Below are positions 7,501-14,971 of a stretch of DNA of 19,941 bases, piece after piece. The notes under the pieces are model-generated. The model had not been told where the DNA came from. It saw nothing but the letters and a program-made list of their open reading frames with translations, and did no database searches. The stretch is taken from contig JAJPIN010000081.1 of the NCBI GenBank assembly GCA_021324715.1, positions 1 through 19,941 on the forward strand, in the 5' to 3' direction. Every line of letters begins with the position of its first letter. Position 1 is the first letter of the stretch. This DNA comes from Nitrososphaeria archaeon. GTDB taxonomy: Archaea; Thermoproteota; Nitrososphaeria; Nitrososphaerales; Nitrososphaeraceae. A program made the position numbers and the translations under genes.

Positions 7501-9563
7501 ATTTTATAGAGTAGTAATGATGCAAATCCAACCATTCCTACCATGATATATTTGCTAAATCTGTGTTCGTCATAATACGGACCAGCAATGAGAGCCACGA
7601 CAGCTATAATCCCAAAGACAAAAACTTCCTTTTCAAACCTCCTAAAGAGATATGATGCAATATATGCTAAACCAAGTAGCCCTACTACTCCAAACTTCAT
7701 AGGATATAGATACCATGGGATATTGCGTTGTGTCGAAGTACCCACTTGAAGCTGGATATCATCGATTGAAAGTGTTTCCAAGACAACAAATGTAAACAAG
7801 TACAGATATGCCAGTACTGAGATAATCACTATTTTTGCGGCATTTTTAGAAGTTTTATATTTATGTTTGGTGGATGAAGAACAATGTCTAATTGATTTTA
7901 ACCCATATAATTTGGACAAAATCCTAGTTCTGAACAATGCCCATAAAATAGACACAAAAACAAGACTTAGAATTAATAAAGGTACATTGAGAATCTTTAT
8001 GGAAGTGTAATAATTCTGTGGAGACGAGAAATCGACCAATAGGCAAAAGAAAAGAGCCAATAAAATAGATGCATAAATGAGATTGCCATAGCTTAGCCGA
8101 AATGAGAGTATTAGAATCGATCCTATAATGATAAACAAATAAAATTCAGGATGAGAAAGGATCCCAAGAACAGTAATTGCTGTTATGATACAAATTAACT
8201 TTATTCTACTTTGTTCGGGGCTAAGTTCTTTGATTAATCCTAGTAGCACAAAACCAGCAGGTAAGCCAATTATAATCAGAGGAGAAGTGAAAGTGGGATG
8301 TCCGACATTAATGAATGTGGTTGGTGTACGTATGTCAGAACTCCTAATTGACGCCGAGTGGAGATTTTCTAAATATGATTCTTGTGAGTGGTAACTGTTT
8401 GTTAACGAGCTATCGAGTACTATTACCCAGCCAAAGCCTGAAGACAACACAAATAGCGTTGTCGCTATAACCACCACCTTCCGTTGGTTGGATGGAACCC
8501 ATTGAGTGAAAAAATAATAAAATCCGAAAATGGCCATCATATTCAGAACATTTAATGAAACATATGCATTAACGGATGGAAACCCTGAAAGGCTGAAATA
8601 GCCAGCGAGTAGCGCTGAAAAAAAGGGAGGATAATACTTCCCTGCATCAGTTGTGGTGAAATCCTTAAATGTACCACTATTTATCAAAAGAGCCTTTCCA
8701 TGATGAAACCATTGGTCTCCAACAATTACTCCTTTTTCAAGGTAACAAGTATAGAAAATGACCAAGCTAAATATACTTGCGAAAATCACAAATAAGGAAA
8801 TGTTCTCTGTTGTTATCGTCTTCTGAAATTTAGGTCCTAACTTGGAAAGTGACCTAATGGCATCCATATTAAATGATAGTGTTTTTTTGGTTTTATGGTA
8901 TATGATATACACGACAAGTATTGATATGTCTACACTAATAATAATCGGAATTACATACTCCATAGGAGCACCTATGATTACTGCTACAGCATACACACTG
9001 AAGGCTACTATAAGAATACTGAAGAGAAATGAAAGCAAAATCTTTGGCATATATCCTAACGGGTTCCCTTTTACCAGAATGTATACGAGAGCATAACCCG
9101 GAAGAAAGAAAGTTAGTAAAAACGCACCCGCCATATGTATTAATTGCGTAGGAGTCGTAATCAGTTGATTCCAGGCAATGAATAATTCACCAGTATCACC
9201 TAGAGGTTTTGAGGTTCCCACAATAATTATCGAGATTACATATACTGAAATGAAGATGAGATTTGACGCAGTATTTTTTTTATCTCCATATTCCTCAGTG
9301 TGATAAGTACTATCAGCACTAGCATCAGGATCACCATTATTCCTTACGTGTTTGAAATCATTTTGCTTTCTTCTGCCTTCATCTCTGCCAAGTAGTAAAT
9401 AGCTAGATATCCCCAACAACAACAAAAATGAAATGACAGTTAATATGACAGCAATATTGGATGGAAATAATAACAAACCTGAAAGAAAAAAGTATACAAT
9501 GAGCGATGAAACAAGGGGTCCGCCAAGAATTATATAACTACGAGAAGAAAAAATTGATTTCAC
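4536..9563 (-). CDS. Giant membrane protein: GT-C-like core with large ectodomain and C-terminal anchor
   Basis: 1675 residues. Residues 1-735 form a polytopic core of a dozen or more helices. VGDQWFHHGK (281-290) follows a helix and resembles the acidic first-loop motif of GT-C (lipid-phosphate-sugar) transferases. KYYPPFF (309-315) and YYDEHRFSKY (663-672) also recall that fold. Residues 755-873 look like a small alpha/beta domain after the last helix. Residues about 945-1104 are beta-rich with WHTLKILILKDTINVYLDD, like a concanavalin-type lectin or glycan-binding domain. About 1120-1330 contains a KSGGTLIVMLPD strand and YGQGKVVLVNIAGYF, like a glutamine-amidotransferase-like Rossmann fold. 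About 1360-1640 is beta-rich and unassigned, with a possible C1505-C1511 disulfide. One helix (1645-1668) anchors the C-terminus, leaving basic residues inside. The start is GTG. It lies 75 nt downstream of the wbp-like trio on the same strand, probably co-transcribed. The enzymatic role is inferred, not shown. Confidence 0.85.
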   Translation of the reverse strand: MKSIFSSRSYIILGGPLVSSLIVYFFLSGLLLFPSNIAVILTVISFLLLLGISSYLLLGRDEGRRKQNDFKHVRNNGDPDASADSTYHTEEYGDKKNTASNLIFISVYVISIIIVGTSKPLGDTGELFIAWNQLITTPTQLIHMAGAFLLTFFLPGYALVYILVKGNPLGYMPKILLSFLFSILIVAFSVYAVAVIIGAPMEYVIPIIISVDISILVVYIIYHKTKKTLSFNMDAIRSLSKLGPKFQKTITTENISLFVIFASIFSLVIFYTCYLEKGVIVGDQWFHHGKALLINSGTFKDFTTTDAGKYYPPFFSALLAGYFSLSGFPSVNAYVSLNVLNMMAIFGFYYFFTQWVPSNQRKVVVIATTLFVLSSGFGWVIVLDSSLTNSYHSQESYLENLHSASIRSSDIRTPTTFINVGHPTFTSPLIIIGLPAGFVLLGLIKELSPEQSRIKLICIITAITVLGILSHPEFYLFIIIGSILILSFRLSYGNLIYASILLALFFCLLVDFSSPQNYYTSIKILNVPLLILSLVFVSILWALFRTRILSKLYGLKSIRHCSSSTKHKYKTSKNAAKIVIISVLAYLYLFTFVVLETLSIDDIQLQVGTSTQRNIPWYLYPMKFGVVGLLGLAYIASYLFRRFEKEVFVFGIIAVVALIAGPYYDEHRFSKYIMVGMVGFASLLLYKIILYLERPNDDSSQSRSKSYQLRPLGSSILIGLVITSSALSIFMLAGYKALGYNNPRFEEDFFRMDFPSQSELKLLNFFRTVLPNLNTHFISIYANDSQTEDLFSKLEGFSAVPRFRILQDPQGLKASTLEGLYYSLRNDNIKYIILTKSDANLEKQILKPLHFALDNFPRAYQDDTYIVLMVPDLVPAAKPQAINTGLVYDKINELPPLVTFSPNGNNSDINSSNILRYNYNFFNNIDNGSKFIKIENKVNGIGNKSKGEGTQTLILNGDQKPRTVWSSTIKESNKVNYVEGKFRLVAENKTRNDLGIKLEDKANNKQYYVSFDKDSLDLKQKPLEAKSNKEQVLAQNRQLPIEQGGLWHTLKILILKDTINVYLDDILKIKAPKSPFADNFSSISKVGIAANKNIGQFEPLKIGFLSESSFEAHQISNMKDTYFHYYYPLSALALSKLPYDTFINGDFSVLSRSNVMLTSDPKLELPGNETTAAEESGAQVNNVISKEKFISYLDFIKSGGTLIVMLPDSNSNSMNNYTNSTKSELGAFGKLLSLRYGDKVKFNGIFGGGEFNPLNKPPAPPILQHQSFINISGVATNIEFSNSSDVNVKSYYMQLDKDNKTNSKTVAPFTIEKKYGQGKVVLVNIAGYFDSLYDSKSQKFTTINAIPKLIGIGQGVHYVLPPKNTTIFTDARIIGDMEISNYTRISIKSNSLLFDSINGTALPYNFMIDKIITTANDNKHNESYQRQNSNEISTKNQSNVFSNITIKDLKLYGPYEVIINSSVPLFHMSPASSYYDYIETGIPKGFDMLLHLSQGAYAEFTIASCTNNSYCNQQIKIPNGDLAFHSIKTDAPNVQFLPVLLKSPEITINNGTAKINLDSNRNNTVQPVGNIVANGIIAANVDHADVYNSFNKNGTKTDIVTFLKSLYIKGNYMLENRESDTFRLPGDISVRAKDKGIGVPWETMLVSFSSIIIMISIIVVVIAVKYYVWPKIIAK

Positions 9564-9638
9564 CGTTAATACTAAAAATTTTACGCTGGAATTATTAAGT
9601 GTTCCTTTAGAAATTTGGATACATAGCTAAATGCAATC

Positions 9639-10103
9639 CTACCTTTGTTTATTGCCAGTGAGTTTGCGAATCACTCTGGCAGGATTACCAAGAGCCAAGA
9701 CATTATCTGGAATATCTTGGGTGACCACAGATCCTGCACCAATAAGTGAGTTTTTTCCCACCGTAACTGGCAATATTACAGCGCCAGCGCCTATACTTGA
9801 GCCTCGTTTTATTATTGTTTTCAACTGTTTCCATTCCCTATTAATTTTGGGATATTTGTCATTAGTAAATGTGACGTGAGGACCTATGAAAACGTCGTCT
9901 TCAATGGTAACACCAGACGGAATAAAAGTGAACGCCCTGATTTTAACTCTGTCTCCTATAACAACACCTTCTTCAATGTAAACAAAGGCGTCTACCTTGG
10001 TATCTTTTCCTATCTTACATTTATACAAGTTTACATGGTCATAAATCCTGGTATTTGAGCCGACAATAACATCTTTAATTACTGAAAATCTGCTCTTATT
10101 CAT
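9639..10103 (-). CDS. wbpD: WbpD-like UDP-sugar N-acetyltransferase (left-handed beta-helix)
   Basis: Predicted to acetylate the 3-amino group of UDP-GlcNAc3NA using acetyl-CoA, giving UDP-GlcNAc3NAcA; cytoplasmic trimer. Seen: hexapeptide repeats throughout (for example VGSNTRIYDHVNLY near 14-27 and IGAGAVILPVTVGKNSLIGAGSVV near 103-126). The GPHVTFTNDKYP segment (about 74-85) is characteristic of the WbpD/WlbB subgroup rather than serine acetyltransferases. A C-terminal NPARVIRKL tail is also present. The 154 residues are slightly short compared with the roughly 190-residue bacterial enzymes, as the C-terminal extension is missing. The ATG start overlaps the end of the dehydrogenase gene by 8 nt, suggesting translational coupling. 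Other sugar N-acetyltransferases of the same fold are possible, but the neighbours favour this role. Confidence 0.85.
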   Translation of the reverse strand: MNKSRFSVIKDVIVGSNTRIYDHVNLYKCKIGKDTKVDAFVYIEEGVVIGDRVKIRAFTFIPSGVTIEDDVFIGPHVTFTNDKYPKINREWKQLKTIIKRGSSIGAGAVILPVTVGKNSLIGAGSVVTQDIPDNVLALGNPARVIRKLTGNKQR

Positions 10104-11079
10104 GTACTCTAACTTCCCTACCTTCAGTGATACTTCTTCTGGCAGAGGACAAAACGTTTACAGTTAGGGCACCAACAAGGGAACTGTTGTTTGGATTATC
10201 TGTTCCAGAGATACAGTTTACAAAATGAGTTATCATAGACTGCATTGAATTGTTTCGCGATATAGGAATATTTGTTTTGCCAGTTGATCTGTATATGGTT
10301 GCTTCTTGCGATATGGCGTCAATCTTTATTGATGCTTCTGAGCCAGTAATGAGAACTACTCTTTCCTTCATGCCAGTTTGTATCCAGCTGAGATTTATTT
10401 CAGCTGAAGTCCCATCAGGCAAATTAATAATGACAAATCCTACGTCTTCTATCTTTCTATCATTTGGCCTATCATGCACAATAGATCTGGCATAGATTGA
10501 TGATGGCCATTCATCCGTCAAATAATTTACGATATCAATGGGGTGCGGAAGAAGGTCAAATATGATATCTCTATGTGGAATGGGATCCAAGTGATCAAGC
10601 CAAGATAGATGCAAATATCTTAAAATCCCGATATCTTGATTTTTTAGCGCATCCTTTACATGCAACAAGGCGGCATTAAACCTAAAAATGTGGCCAACTA
10701 GCAGAATGTTACCACTACTTTCTGCCAACCTTGCAAGTTTAAATGCATCCCTTGTATTCAGCGCCATGGGTTTTTCAAGCAGAATATGTTTGTGTTGCTT
10801 TAAAGCTTCATTAGCAATATGGAAGTGGGTCTCATTTGGTGTTGCGATATGAATAGCAGAAATATCAGGGTTGGTCAGACAACCATTTACATCATGAAAC
10901 AACTTTGATGATGGTAAATTAAGTTTTTGACCAACATACGCAAGTCTTTCTTTATTGGGCTCTACAATTCCAACAAAATTAAATTTATCCAGATACTTGT
11001 GGGTTTCAATATATTCACTGGCAAGTTTAGTTCCCCAGTAACCTGAACCCAGAAGCGCTAAATTAACTTGTTTGACCAT
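10096..11079 (-). CDS. wbpB: Gfo/Idh/MocA oxidoreductase, WbpB/WlbA-like UDP-GlcNAcA 3-dehydrogenase
   Basis: Predicted NAD-dependent enzyme that oxidises C3 of UDP-GlcNAcA to the 3-keto sugar for the aminotransferase encoded upstream. Seen: N-terminal Rossmann motif LLGSGYWGTKLA (9-20), IHIATPNETHFHIA (76-89) and the family's catalytic LEKPMA (101-106). A LLPHPIDIVNYL segment (176-187) carries the usual active-site histidine. The C-terminal half is the alpha/beta substrate domain. 327 residues is the usual length. The ATG start lies 22 nt inside the 3' end of the aminotransferase gene, and the gene overlaps the acetyltransferase gene by 8 nt, so the three are probably one translationally coupled unit. 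The family has many substrates; specificity here rests on gene order. No wbpA-like UDP-GlcNAc dehydrogenase that would supply the substrate lies in the window. Confidence 0.87.
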   Translation of the reverse strand: MVKQVNLALLGSGYWGTKLASEYIETHKYLDKFNFVGIVEPNKERLAYVGQKLNLPSSKLFHDVNGCLTNPDISAIHIATPNETHFHIANEALKQHKHILLEKPMALNTRDAFKLARLAESSGNILLVGHIFRFNAALLHVKDALKNQDIGILRYLHLSWLDHLDPIPHRDIIFDLLPHPIDIVNYLTDEWPSSIYARSIVHDRPNDRKIEDVGFVIINLPDGTSAEINLSWIQTGMKERVVLITGSEASIKIDAISQEATIYRSTGKTNIPISRNNSMQSMITHFVNCISGTDNPNNSSLVGALTVNVLSSARRSITEGREVRVHE

Positions 11080-12209
11080 TCTTTCTCTTTGTCTCTTAAC
11101 TCCTTTTGTTCATACAGCCTTTCATCGTAGAACCTTGTTACAAGATTAATTATATATTCCTGATCTTTAGAATCAAGATTTGGAAAAATTGGAATAGATA
11201 TGACAGTTTTGCTCCATTCATCGGTAAAAGCTAGCACTTTGCTTTCAAATTTTTGATACGCAGGTTGCCTGTGCACTGGTATTGGGTAATGGACTCCTGT
11301 CGATACACCATTTTTTGAAAGCCAGAGTCCAAGCAAGTCTCTTTTTTGCGTTCTTAGTACAAACAAGTGATACACTGATTCGTCATATGGCTCGTCCCCC
11401 GGCGGCATAATTAAGTCTCCTATGCCTGTTAACTTATTTCTATACGCCTTCGCAATGGATCTTCGTTTAGCATTCCATTCATCAAGGTGTTGGAGCTGTA
11501 TTTTGCCAATCGCCGCATTTACCGAATTCAGCCTCAAAGTATAACCAATTTCATCATGAGTGTATTTTGTTTTACGTCCTACGTCTCTCATTTTCAAAGC
11601 AGATTCACAAATTTTCTTGCTGTTTGTCGTTATCATACCGCCATCGCCTCCCACCGTCATGTTCTTAGTGGGATAAAAACTAAAAATTGCAGCTTCTCCA
11701 AAAGACCCTACTTTCTTACTTTTATGTTGCGCGCCATGTGCCTGAGCCGAATCTTCAATGAGAATTACGTTTTTCCTCTTGGCAATATCTAGTATACAAG
11801 ACATATTACACGGACGACCATAGAGGTGAACTGGAACCACGCATTTGACCTGGCTCTTGTTCAGAATCTTTTCTAACTGTTCTGATAAAATTACATAATC
11901 AGATCCTATTTCACAAAATACAGGATTTGCGCCCAGTAAACATGCGCCATTTAGTGTAGCAATGAATGTAGCAGAGGGGGCTACGACTTTGTCACCGACA
12001 TTCAAGCCTATCGCATGAAAAGCTAATAAAAGTGCAGAAGACCCAGAATTAGAAGATACAGCGTAATCAGTACCCACATATTTTGCGAAAGACTGTTCAA
12101 ACTTGACTACGCTCTCACCACCAACTAACATTTCATTTTCAAGTACGTGCAGTGCAGTTTCTTTCATTTCCTTATTCACCACAGGCATCGTTAGTGGAAT
12201 CAACTGCAA
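11058..12209 (-). CDS. wbpE: DegT/DnrJ/EryC1/StrS aminotransferase, WbpE/WlbC-like
   Basis: Predicted PLP enzyme that transfers an amino group, typically from glutamate, to the 3-keto sugar nucleotide, giving UDP-GlcNAc3NA. Seen: SNSGSSAL (53-60) for phosphate binding, IEDSAQAHGA (151-160) with the aspartate that contacts PLP, and FSFYPTKNMTVGGDGG (176-191), where Lys182 is the Schiff-base lysine. A GYTLRLNSVNAAIGKIQL segment (222-239) is also typical. 383 residues is normal. The start is uncertain: TTG at 12209, TTG at 12203 (giving MIPLTMPVV, the usual family N-terminus) or ATG at 12188. A TATA-like palindrome centred near 12232 sits about 24-30 nt upstream of the two TTG codons, favouring one of them on a leaderless transcript. 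First gene of the probable wbpE-wbpB-wbpD-giant operon. Confidence 0.9.
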   Translation of the reverse strand: MQLIPLTMPVVNKEMKETALHVLENEMLVGGESVVKFEQSFAKYVGTDYAVSSNSGSSALLLAFHAIGLNVGDKVVAPSATFIATLNGACLLGANPVFCEIGSDYVILSEQLEKILNKSQVKCVVPVHLYGRPCNMSCILDIAKRKNVILIEDSAQAHGAQHKSKKVGSFGEAAIFSFYPTKNMTVGGDGGMITTNSKKICESALKMRDVGRKTKYTHDEIGYTLRLNSVNAAIGKIQLQHLDEWNAKRRSIAKAYRNKLTGIGDLIMPPGDEPYDESVYHLFVLRTQKRDLLGLWLSKNGVSTGVHYPIPVHRQPAYQKFESKVLAFTDEWSKTVISIPIFPNLDSKDQEYIINLVTRFYDERLYEQKELRDKEKEWSNKLI

Positions 12210-12223
12210 ATATGAGGTAGCTC

Positions 12224-12241
12224 AGATTAATTAATTAATCT
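12224..12241 (-). promoter_or_regulatory. 18-bp perfect palindrome over the likely wbpE TATA box
   Basis: AGATTAATTAATTAATCT is its own reverse complement. Its centre is 24-30 nt upstream of the two TTG candidates of the aminotransferase gene, where a TATA box for a leaderless archaeal transcript would lie. It could double as a repressor site. Part of the symmetry follows from the simple TTAA repeat. Confidence 0.4.
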
Positions 12242-12304
12242 AAGTTTATTTATTACCCCGAGATGCCGAGTTCTTCAATAATAGTTTAAGAGGCTCACTA
12301 AATT

Positions 12305-12363
12305 AGTCCGTTTTGGTGAACCTAATGTGAAAATCTATTTATCATAGTTCTGATAAACGGACT
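12305..12363 (+). repeat. Inverted repeat able to form a long stem-loop upstream of the GT2 gene
   Basis: The arms AGTCCGTTT (12305-12313) and AAACGGACT (12355-12363) are exact complements. Inside them a further GAAC (12318-12321) faces GTTC (12347-12350) in register across a symmetric 4x4 internal loop, for 13 pairs in all, with a 25-nt loop. It ends 60 nt before the GT2 start, within the 214-nt divergent spacer. Confidence 0.45.
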
Positions 12364-12423
12364 TTATGCAATCTCATGATTTTAGCGTTACATTTAGTTC
12401 GATTTTTATGCCTTCGTTGAGAA

Positions 12424-13221
12424 ATGGACATATCTAAGTTGCCCCAGTTGATTCCAACTAAACCACAAAAATTTGTATCTATCATTATTCCAACGCTAAA
12501 TGAGGAAGATGGTATCGAAAAAACTATACGTTCTATACCTAAAAAAAGGCTATCAGAATTAGGGTATAACTCGGAAATCATCATAGTAGATGGAAAGTCA
12601 ACTGATCTGACACGGGAGATTGCAGAACGAATGGGAACCAGAGTGATACTTGAGAAAAGAAGAGGTTACGGACGAGCTTTCAAGACAGGGTTTAATGAAG
12701 CAAAGGGCGACATACTAGTCACACTTGATGCAGACCTCACCTATCCTGCAGAACTTATTCCAGAGTATATTCAGGCGCTAAATGAAAAAGGCTTGGACTT
12801 TATTACAACAAATAGATTCTCCAAGATGCAGAATGGCGCTATGGATGCATATCATAGATTTGGAAATGATCTTTTGTCATTGATTATGCGATTATTATAT
12901 TCAATTGAGGTGAGGGATTCCCAATCTGGAATGTGGATAATGTCGAGGAATTTTATTCAGAACATTAACATAGTGTCGGACGGTTTTTCTATGTCAGAAG
13001 AAATCAAGATAATTGCGTTTACATTCTTCAAAGCTCTCGAATTAGATGGCAGGTATTACAAGAGAGTTGGAAAGGTGAAATTGGCAACTTTTGGCGATGG
13101 TTGGCGGAATTTGAAATACCTGTTTCGATATAGATCATTAATAAAAGGTGCCGTTAAACTACCGTTGGATTTGAATCAAAAAGAAAGCATTGACGTAGAT
13201 GCAGATCCGTATGTAATATAG
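12424..13221 (+). CDS. Family 2 glycosyltransferase, dolichyl/polyprenyl-phosphate sugar synthase (DPM1-like)
   Basis: Predicted to move a hexose from a nucleotide sugar to a polyprenyl phosphate at the cytoplasmic face, making the lipid-linked donor that GT-C enzymes use outside. Seen: SIIIPTLNEEDGIEKTI (19-35), IIIVDGKSTDLT (52-63), the metal-binding DAD triad in LDADLTYP (101-108), an HRFGN turn (144-148) and DSQSGMWIM (165-173), matching the DPM1 pattern of D-SGFR-like residues. 265 residues without C-terminal membrane helices is the soluble DPM1 type. The ATG start is clear. A 214-nt divergent region with a stem-loop separates it from the wbp-like operon. The donor sugar (mannose or glucose) is not readable. 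Functionally it could feed the giant GT-C-like protein. Confidence 0.88.
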   Translation: MDISKLPQLIPTKPQKFVSIIIPTLNEEDGIEKTIRSIPKKRLSELGYNSEIIIVDGKSTDLTREIAERMGTRVILEKRRGYGRAFKTGFNEAKGDILVTLDADLTYPAELIPEYIQALNEKGLDFITTNRFSKMQNGAMDAYHRFGNDLLSLIMRLLYSIEVRDSQSGMWIMSRNFIQNINIVSDGFSMSEEIKIIAFTFFKALELDGRYYKRVGKVKLATFGDGWRNLKYLFRYRSLIKGAVKLPLDLNQKESIDVDADPYVI

Positions 13222-13586
13222 GTAACAACAATCCCCGAAAACTAATATTCAGTCAAGTAGTTTGAGCAAAGTCAATTGTGATGGAGACTGTCCTTTAGTA
13301 ATTACATGAATTTAGGTTTCCAATATTGGTGACAATAAAAATATAGCTCCTGGATTTTCAAATATATAATAACATCGGCATGCTTTATTCTTTCATGTAT
13401 TATGGCTAAGACAGGGTTATTGAATTAAAAATGCCTTGCCTCGCTGGACTATTCCTGGAGGTTATTCAGTGCCTACTTCGAATCTGATACTGTAGTGGCT
13501 TGCAGGCTCGGTCACTCTAGAATATAGAATAATTAATAAACTACGGATGGCAAATTTGTCATCAAACGCGGGGAAATTAGAAAAAA
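13222..13586. other. Long spacer before the first epimerase gene
   Basis: 365 nt with no credible ORF. Nearest to the next gene is an AT-rich stretch, AATAATTAATAAAC, near 13527-13540, which could serve as a TATA box and would place a start of transcription roughly 20-30 nt before the ATG. The central part (about 13435-13515) is somewhat richer in G+C than its surroundings, but I see no convincing RNA fold or tRNA there. Confidence 0.4.
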
Positions 13587-14612
13587 ATGAGTGCTACGGG
13601 ATTACAGCGTATTCTAGTGACTGGAGGTGCTGGTTTCATTGGCTCATCTTTAATACCAGAATTACTGAATAGAGGCAATCATGTGACGGTAGCGGATCAC
13701 TTGTCAGTTGGCAAAAAGCAGAATGTAGAGCCTTTTCTTTCTAAGGATAATTTTGATTTTATTGAACTTGATTTAATTGATGGTAATACATTAAAAGACG
13801 TTGTCAAAAAATGCAAGTTAGTTTTTCATCTAGCCGGAAATAGCATAGTCAAAACAGGGTACAGTAATTCAGAAATCGATTTCTTCAATAACATAGTAGC
13901 CACCCGAAACCTTCTTGAAAATATGCGAACAAGTGACGGTTGTAAAAAGATCATTTTTACGTCAACATCTGCAATATATGGCGAAGCTCAAATTCTTCCA
14001 ACTCCCGAGGATTATGGTCCTTTAAAGCCTATCTCAATGTACGGTGCGTCGAAGCTTGCTTGCGAGTCTCTTATCAGCGGGTATGCTGGCACGTTTGGAA
14101 TAGAAGCCGTGATTTTTAGGTTAGCAAATGTAGTTGGCCCATCCAACAAGCATGGCGTAATTTTTGATTTCTTCAATAAACTAGCACAATCTGATGGCAA
14201 GTATCTTGAAATACTAGGAAATGGTACTCAGAAAAAATCTTATATTTATATCGATGATTGTGTTAATGCTCTTGCTAAAATTGGACTAAGACCATTTGAC
14301 TCAGGGTTAGAAATCTTCAATGTAGGAACTGATGACCAAATTGATACTAATTCTATAGCACAAATAATCATTGCTGAAATGGGTTTGCAAACAGAGATTC
14401 GATACGCATCTCAACAGAACGATGGAAGAGGATGGGTAGGAGACATAAAGAACATGTTACTTTCTACAGAAAAACTAAAAAAAATTGGCTGGAAAATTAA
14501 TTACTCTAGTAATGAATCAGTCTCACTTACTACAAAGAAGATGATTGAGAATAAGTATAATACAATTAAAAAATTTGATGTTAAATCTAGTCCACATTCA
14601 TTGGTCCTATAA
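13587..14612 (+). CDS. NAD-dependent nucleotide-sugar epimerase/dehydratase (extended SDR, GalE-like)
   Basis: Predicted cytoplasmic enzyme interconverting UDP-sugars, most likely by C4 epimerisation. Seen: a Rossmann ILVTGGAGFIGSSLI (9-23) with the GxxGxxG cofactor loop; VADHLS (35-40) after beta-2 with an aspartate fitting NAD preference; VFHLAG (79-84); and catalytic STSAIYG (126-132) with YGASK (Tyr152, Lys156). NVVGPSN (181-187) and KKSYIYIDDCVNAL (216-229) are also typical of the group. Length 341 is normal, with a polar tail of about 15 residues at the C-terminus. The ATG start has an A-run just before it. A 359-nt spacer separates it from the next SDR gene, so the two are probably transcribed separately. 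GalE, WbpP-like epimerase or 4,6-dehydratase cannot be told apart by eye. Confidence 0.87.
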   Translation: MSATGLQRILVTGGAGFIGSSLIPELLNRGNHVTVADHLSVGKKQNVEPFLSKDNFDFIELDLIDGNTLKDVVKKCKLVFHLAGNSIVKTGYSNSEIDFFNNIVATRNLLENMRTSDGCKKIIFTSTSAIYGEAQILPTPEDYGPLKPISMYGASKLACESLISGYAGTFGIEAVIFRLANVVGPSNKHGVIFDFFNKLAQSDGKYLEILGNGTQKKSYIYIDDCVNALAKIGLRPFDSGLEIFNVGTDDQIDTNSIAQIIIAEMGLQTEIRYASQQNDGRGWVGDIKNMLLSTEKLKKIGWKINYSSNESVSLTTKKMIENKYNTIKKFDVKSSPHSLVL

Positions 14613-14971
14613 AGAAATATGCGGACGAAATCCATTTCGAAAATTTCCAACTATCAAGTTGTCATATTGCTAAGCCGAAACCTATGATTCTTGATATAGA
14701 AACAATTCTTTTCCGTGAGTTTGCTTTTTTGTTAAACTAACACGCCTATAGCTTACCAAAAAGAATTACAGGTCGATTCGTTTGTATGATGTGACATGAA
14801 ATTAAAAAATCTGAGTGTGCGAAAGTTTAATTGAAACAAATGTTCAAAAGTTGTTTTATTAAACTCATAGTTGATACCGTAAAGATTTTCAAGAATATCA
14901 CAGAAGCCTCGTGTACTTTGCACACTAAATATAGATTAAATATATCGCATGAGTATAGTTTTTGAATTCTT
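14613..14971. other. Long spacer between the two epimerase genes
   Basis: 359 nt, no credible ORF. A T-run at about 14724-14730 (TTGCTTTTTTG) could end transcription of the first epimerase. The right end holds a TATA-like box (listed separately). No other structure was recognised. Confidence 0.4.
14935..14945 (+). promoter_or_regulatory. Candidate TATA box for the second epimerase gene
   Basis: ATTAAATATAT is centred about 32 nt before the TTG start. Usual archaeal spacing would start the transcript a few bases before, or at, the TTG, which points to a nearly leaderless mRNA. No Shine-Dalgarno-like motif is seen before the TTG. Confidence 0.4.

Noticed and set aside
13465..13500. TTCGAAT motif in the spacer before the first epimerase, like a tRNA T-loop
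   Set aside because: The flanking 5-mers do not form a T-stem and no acceptor or anticodon arm can be built around it.
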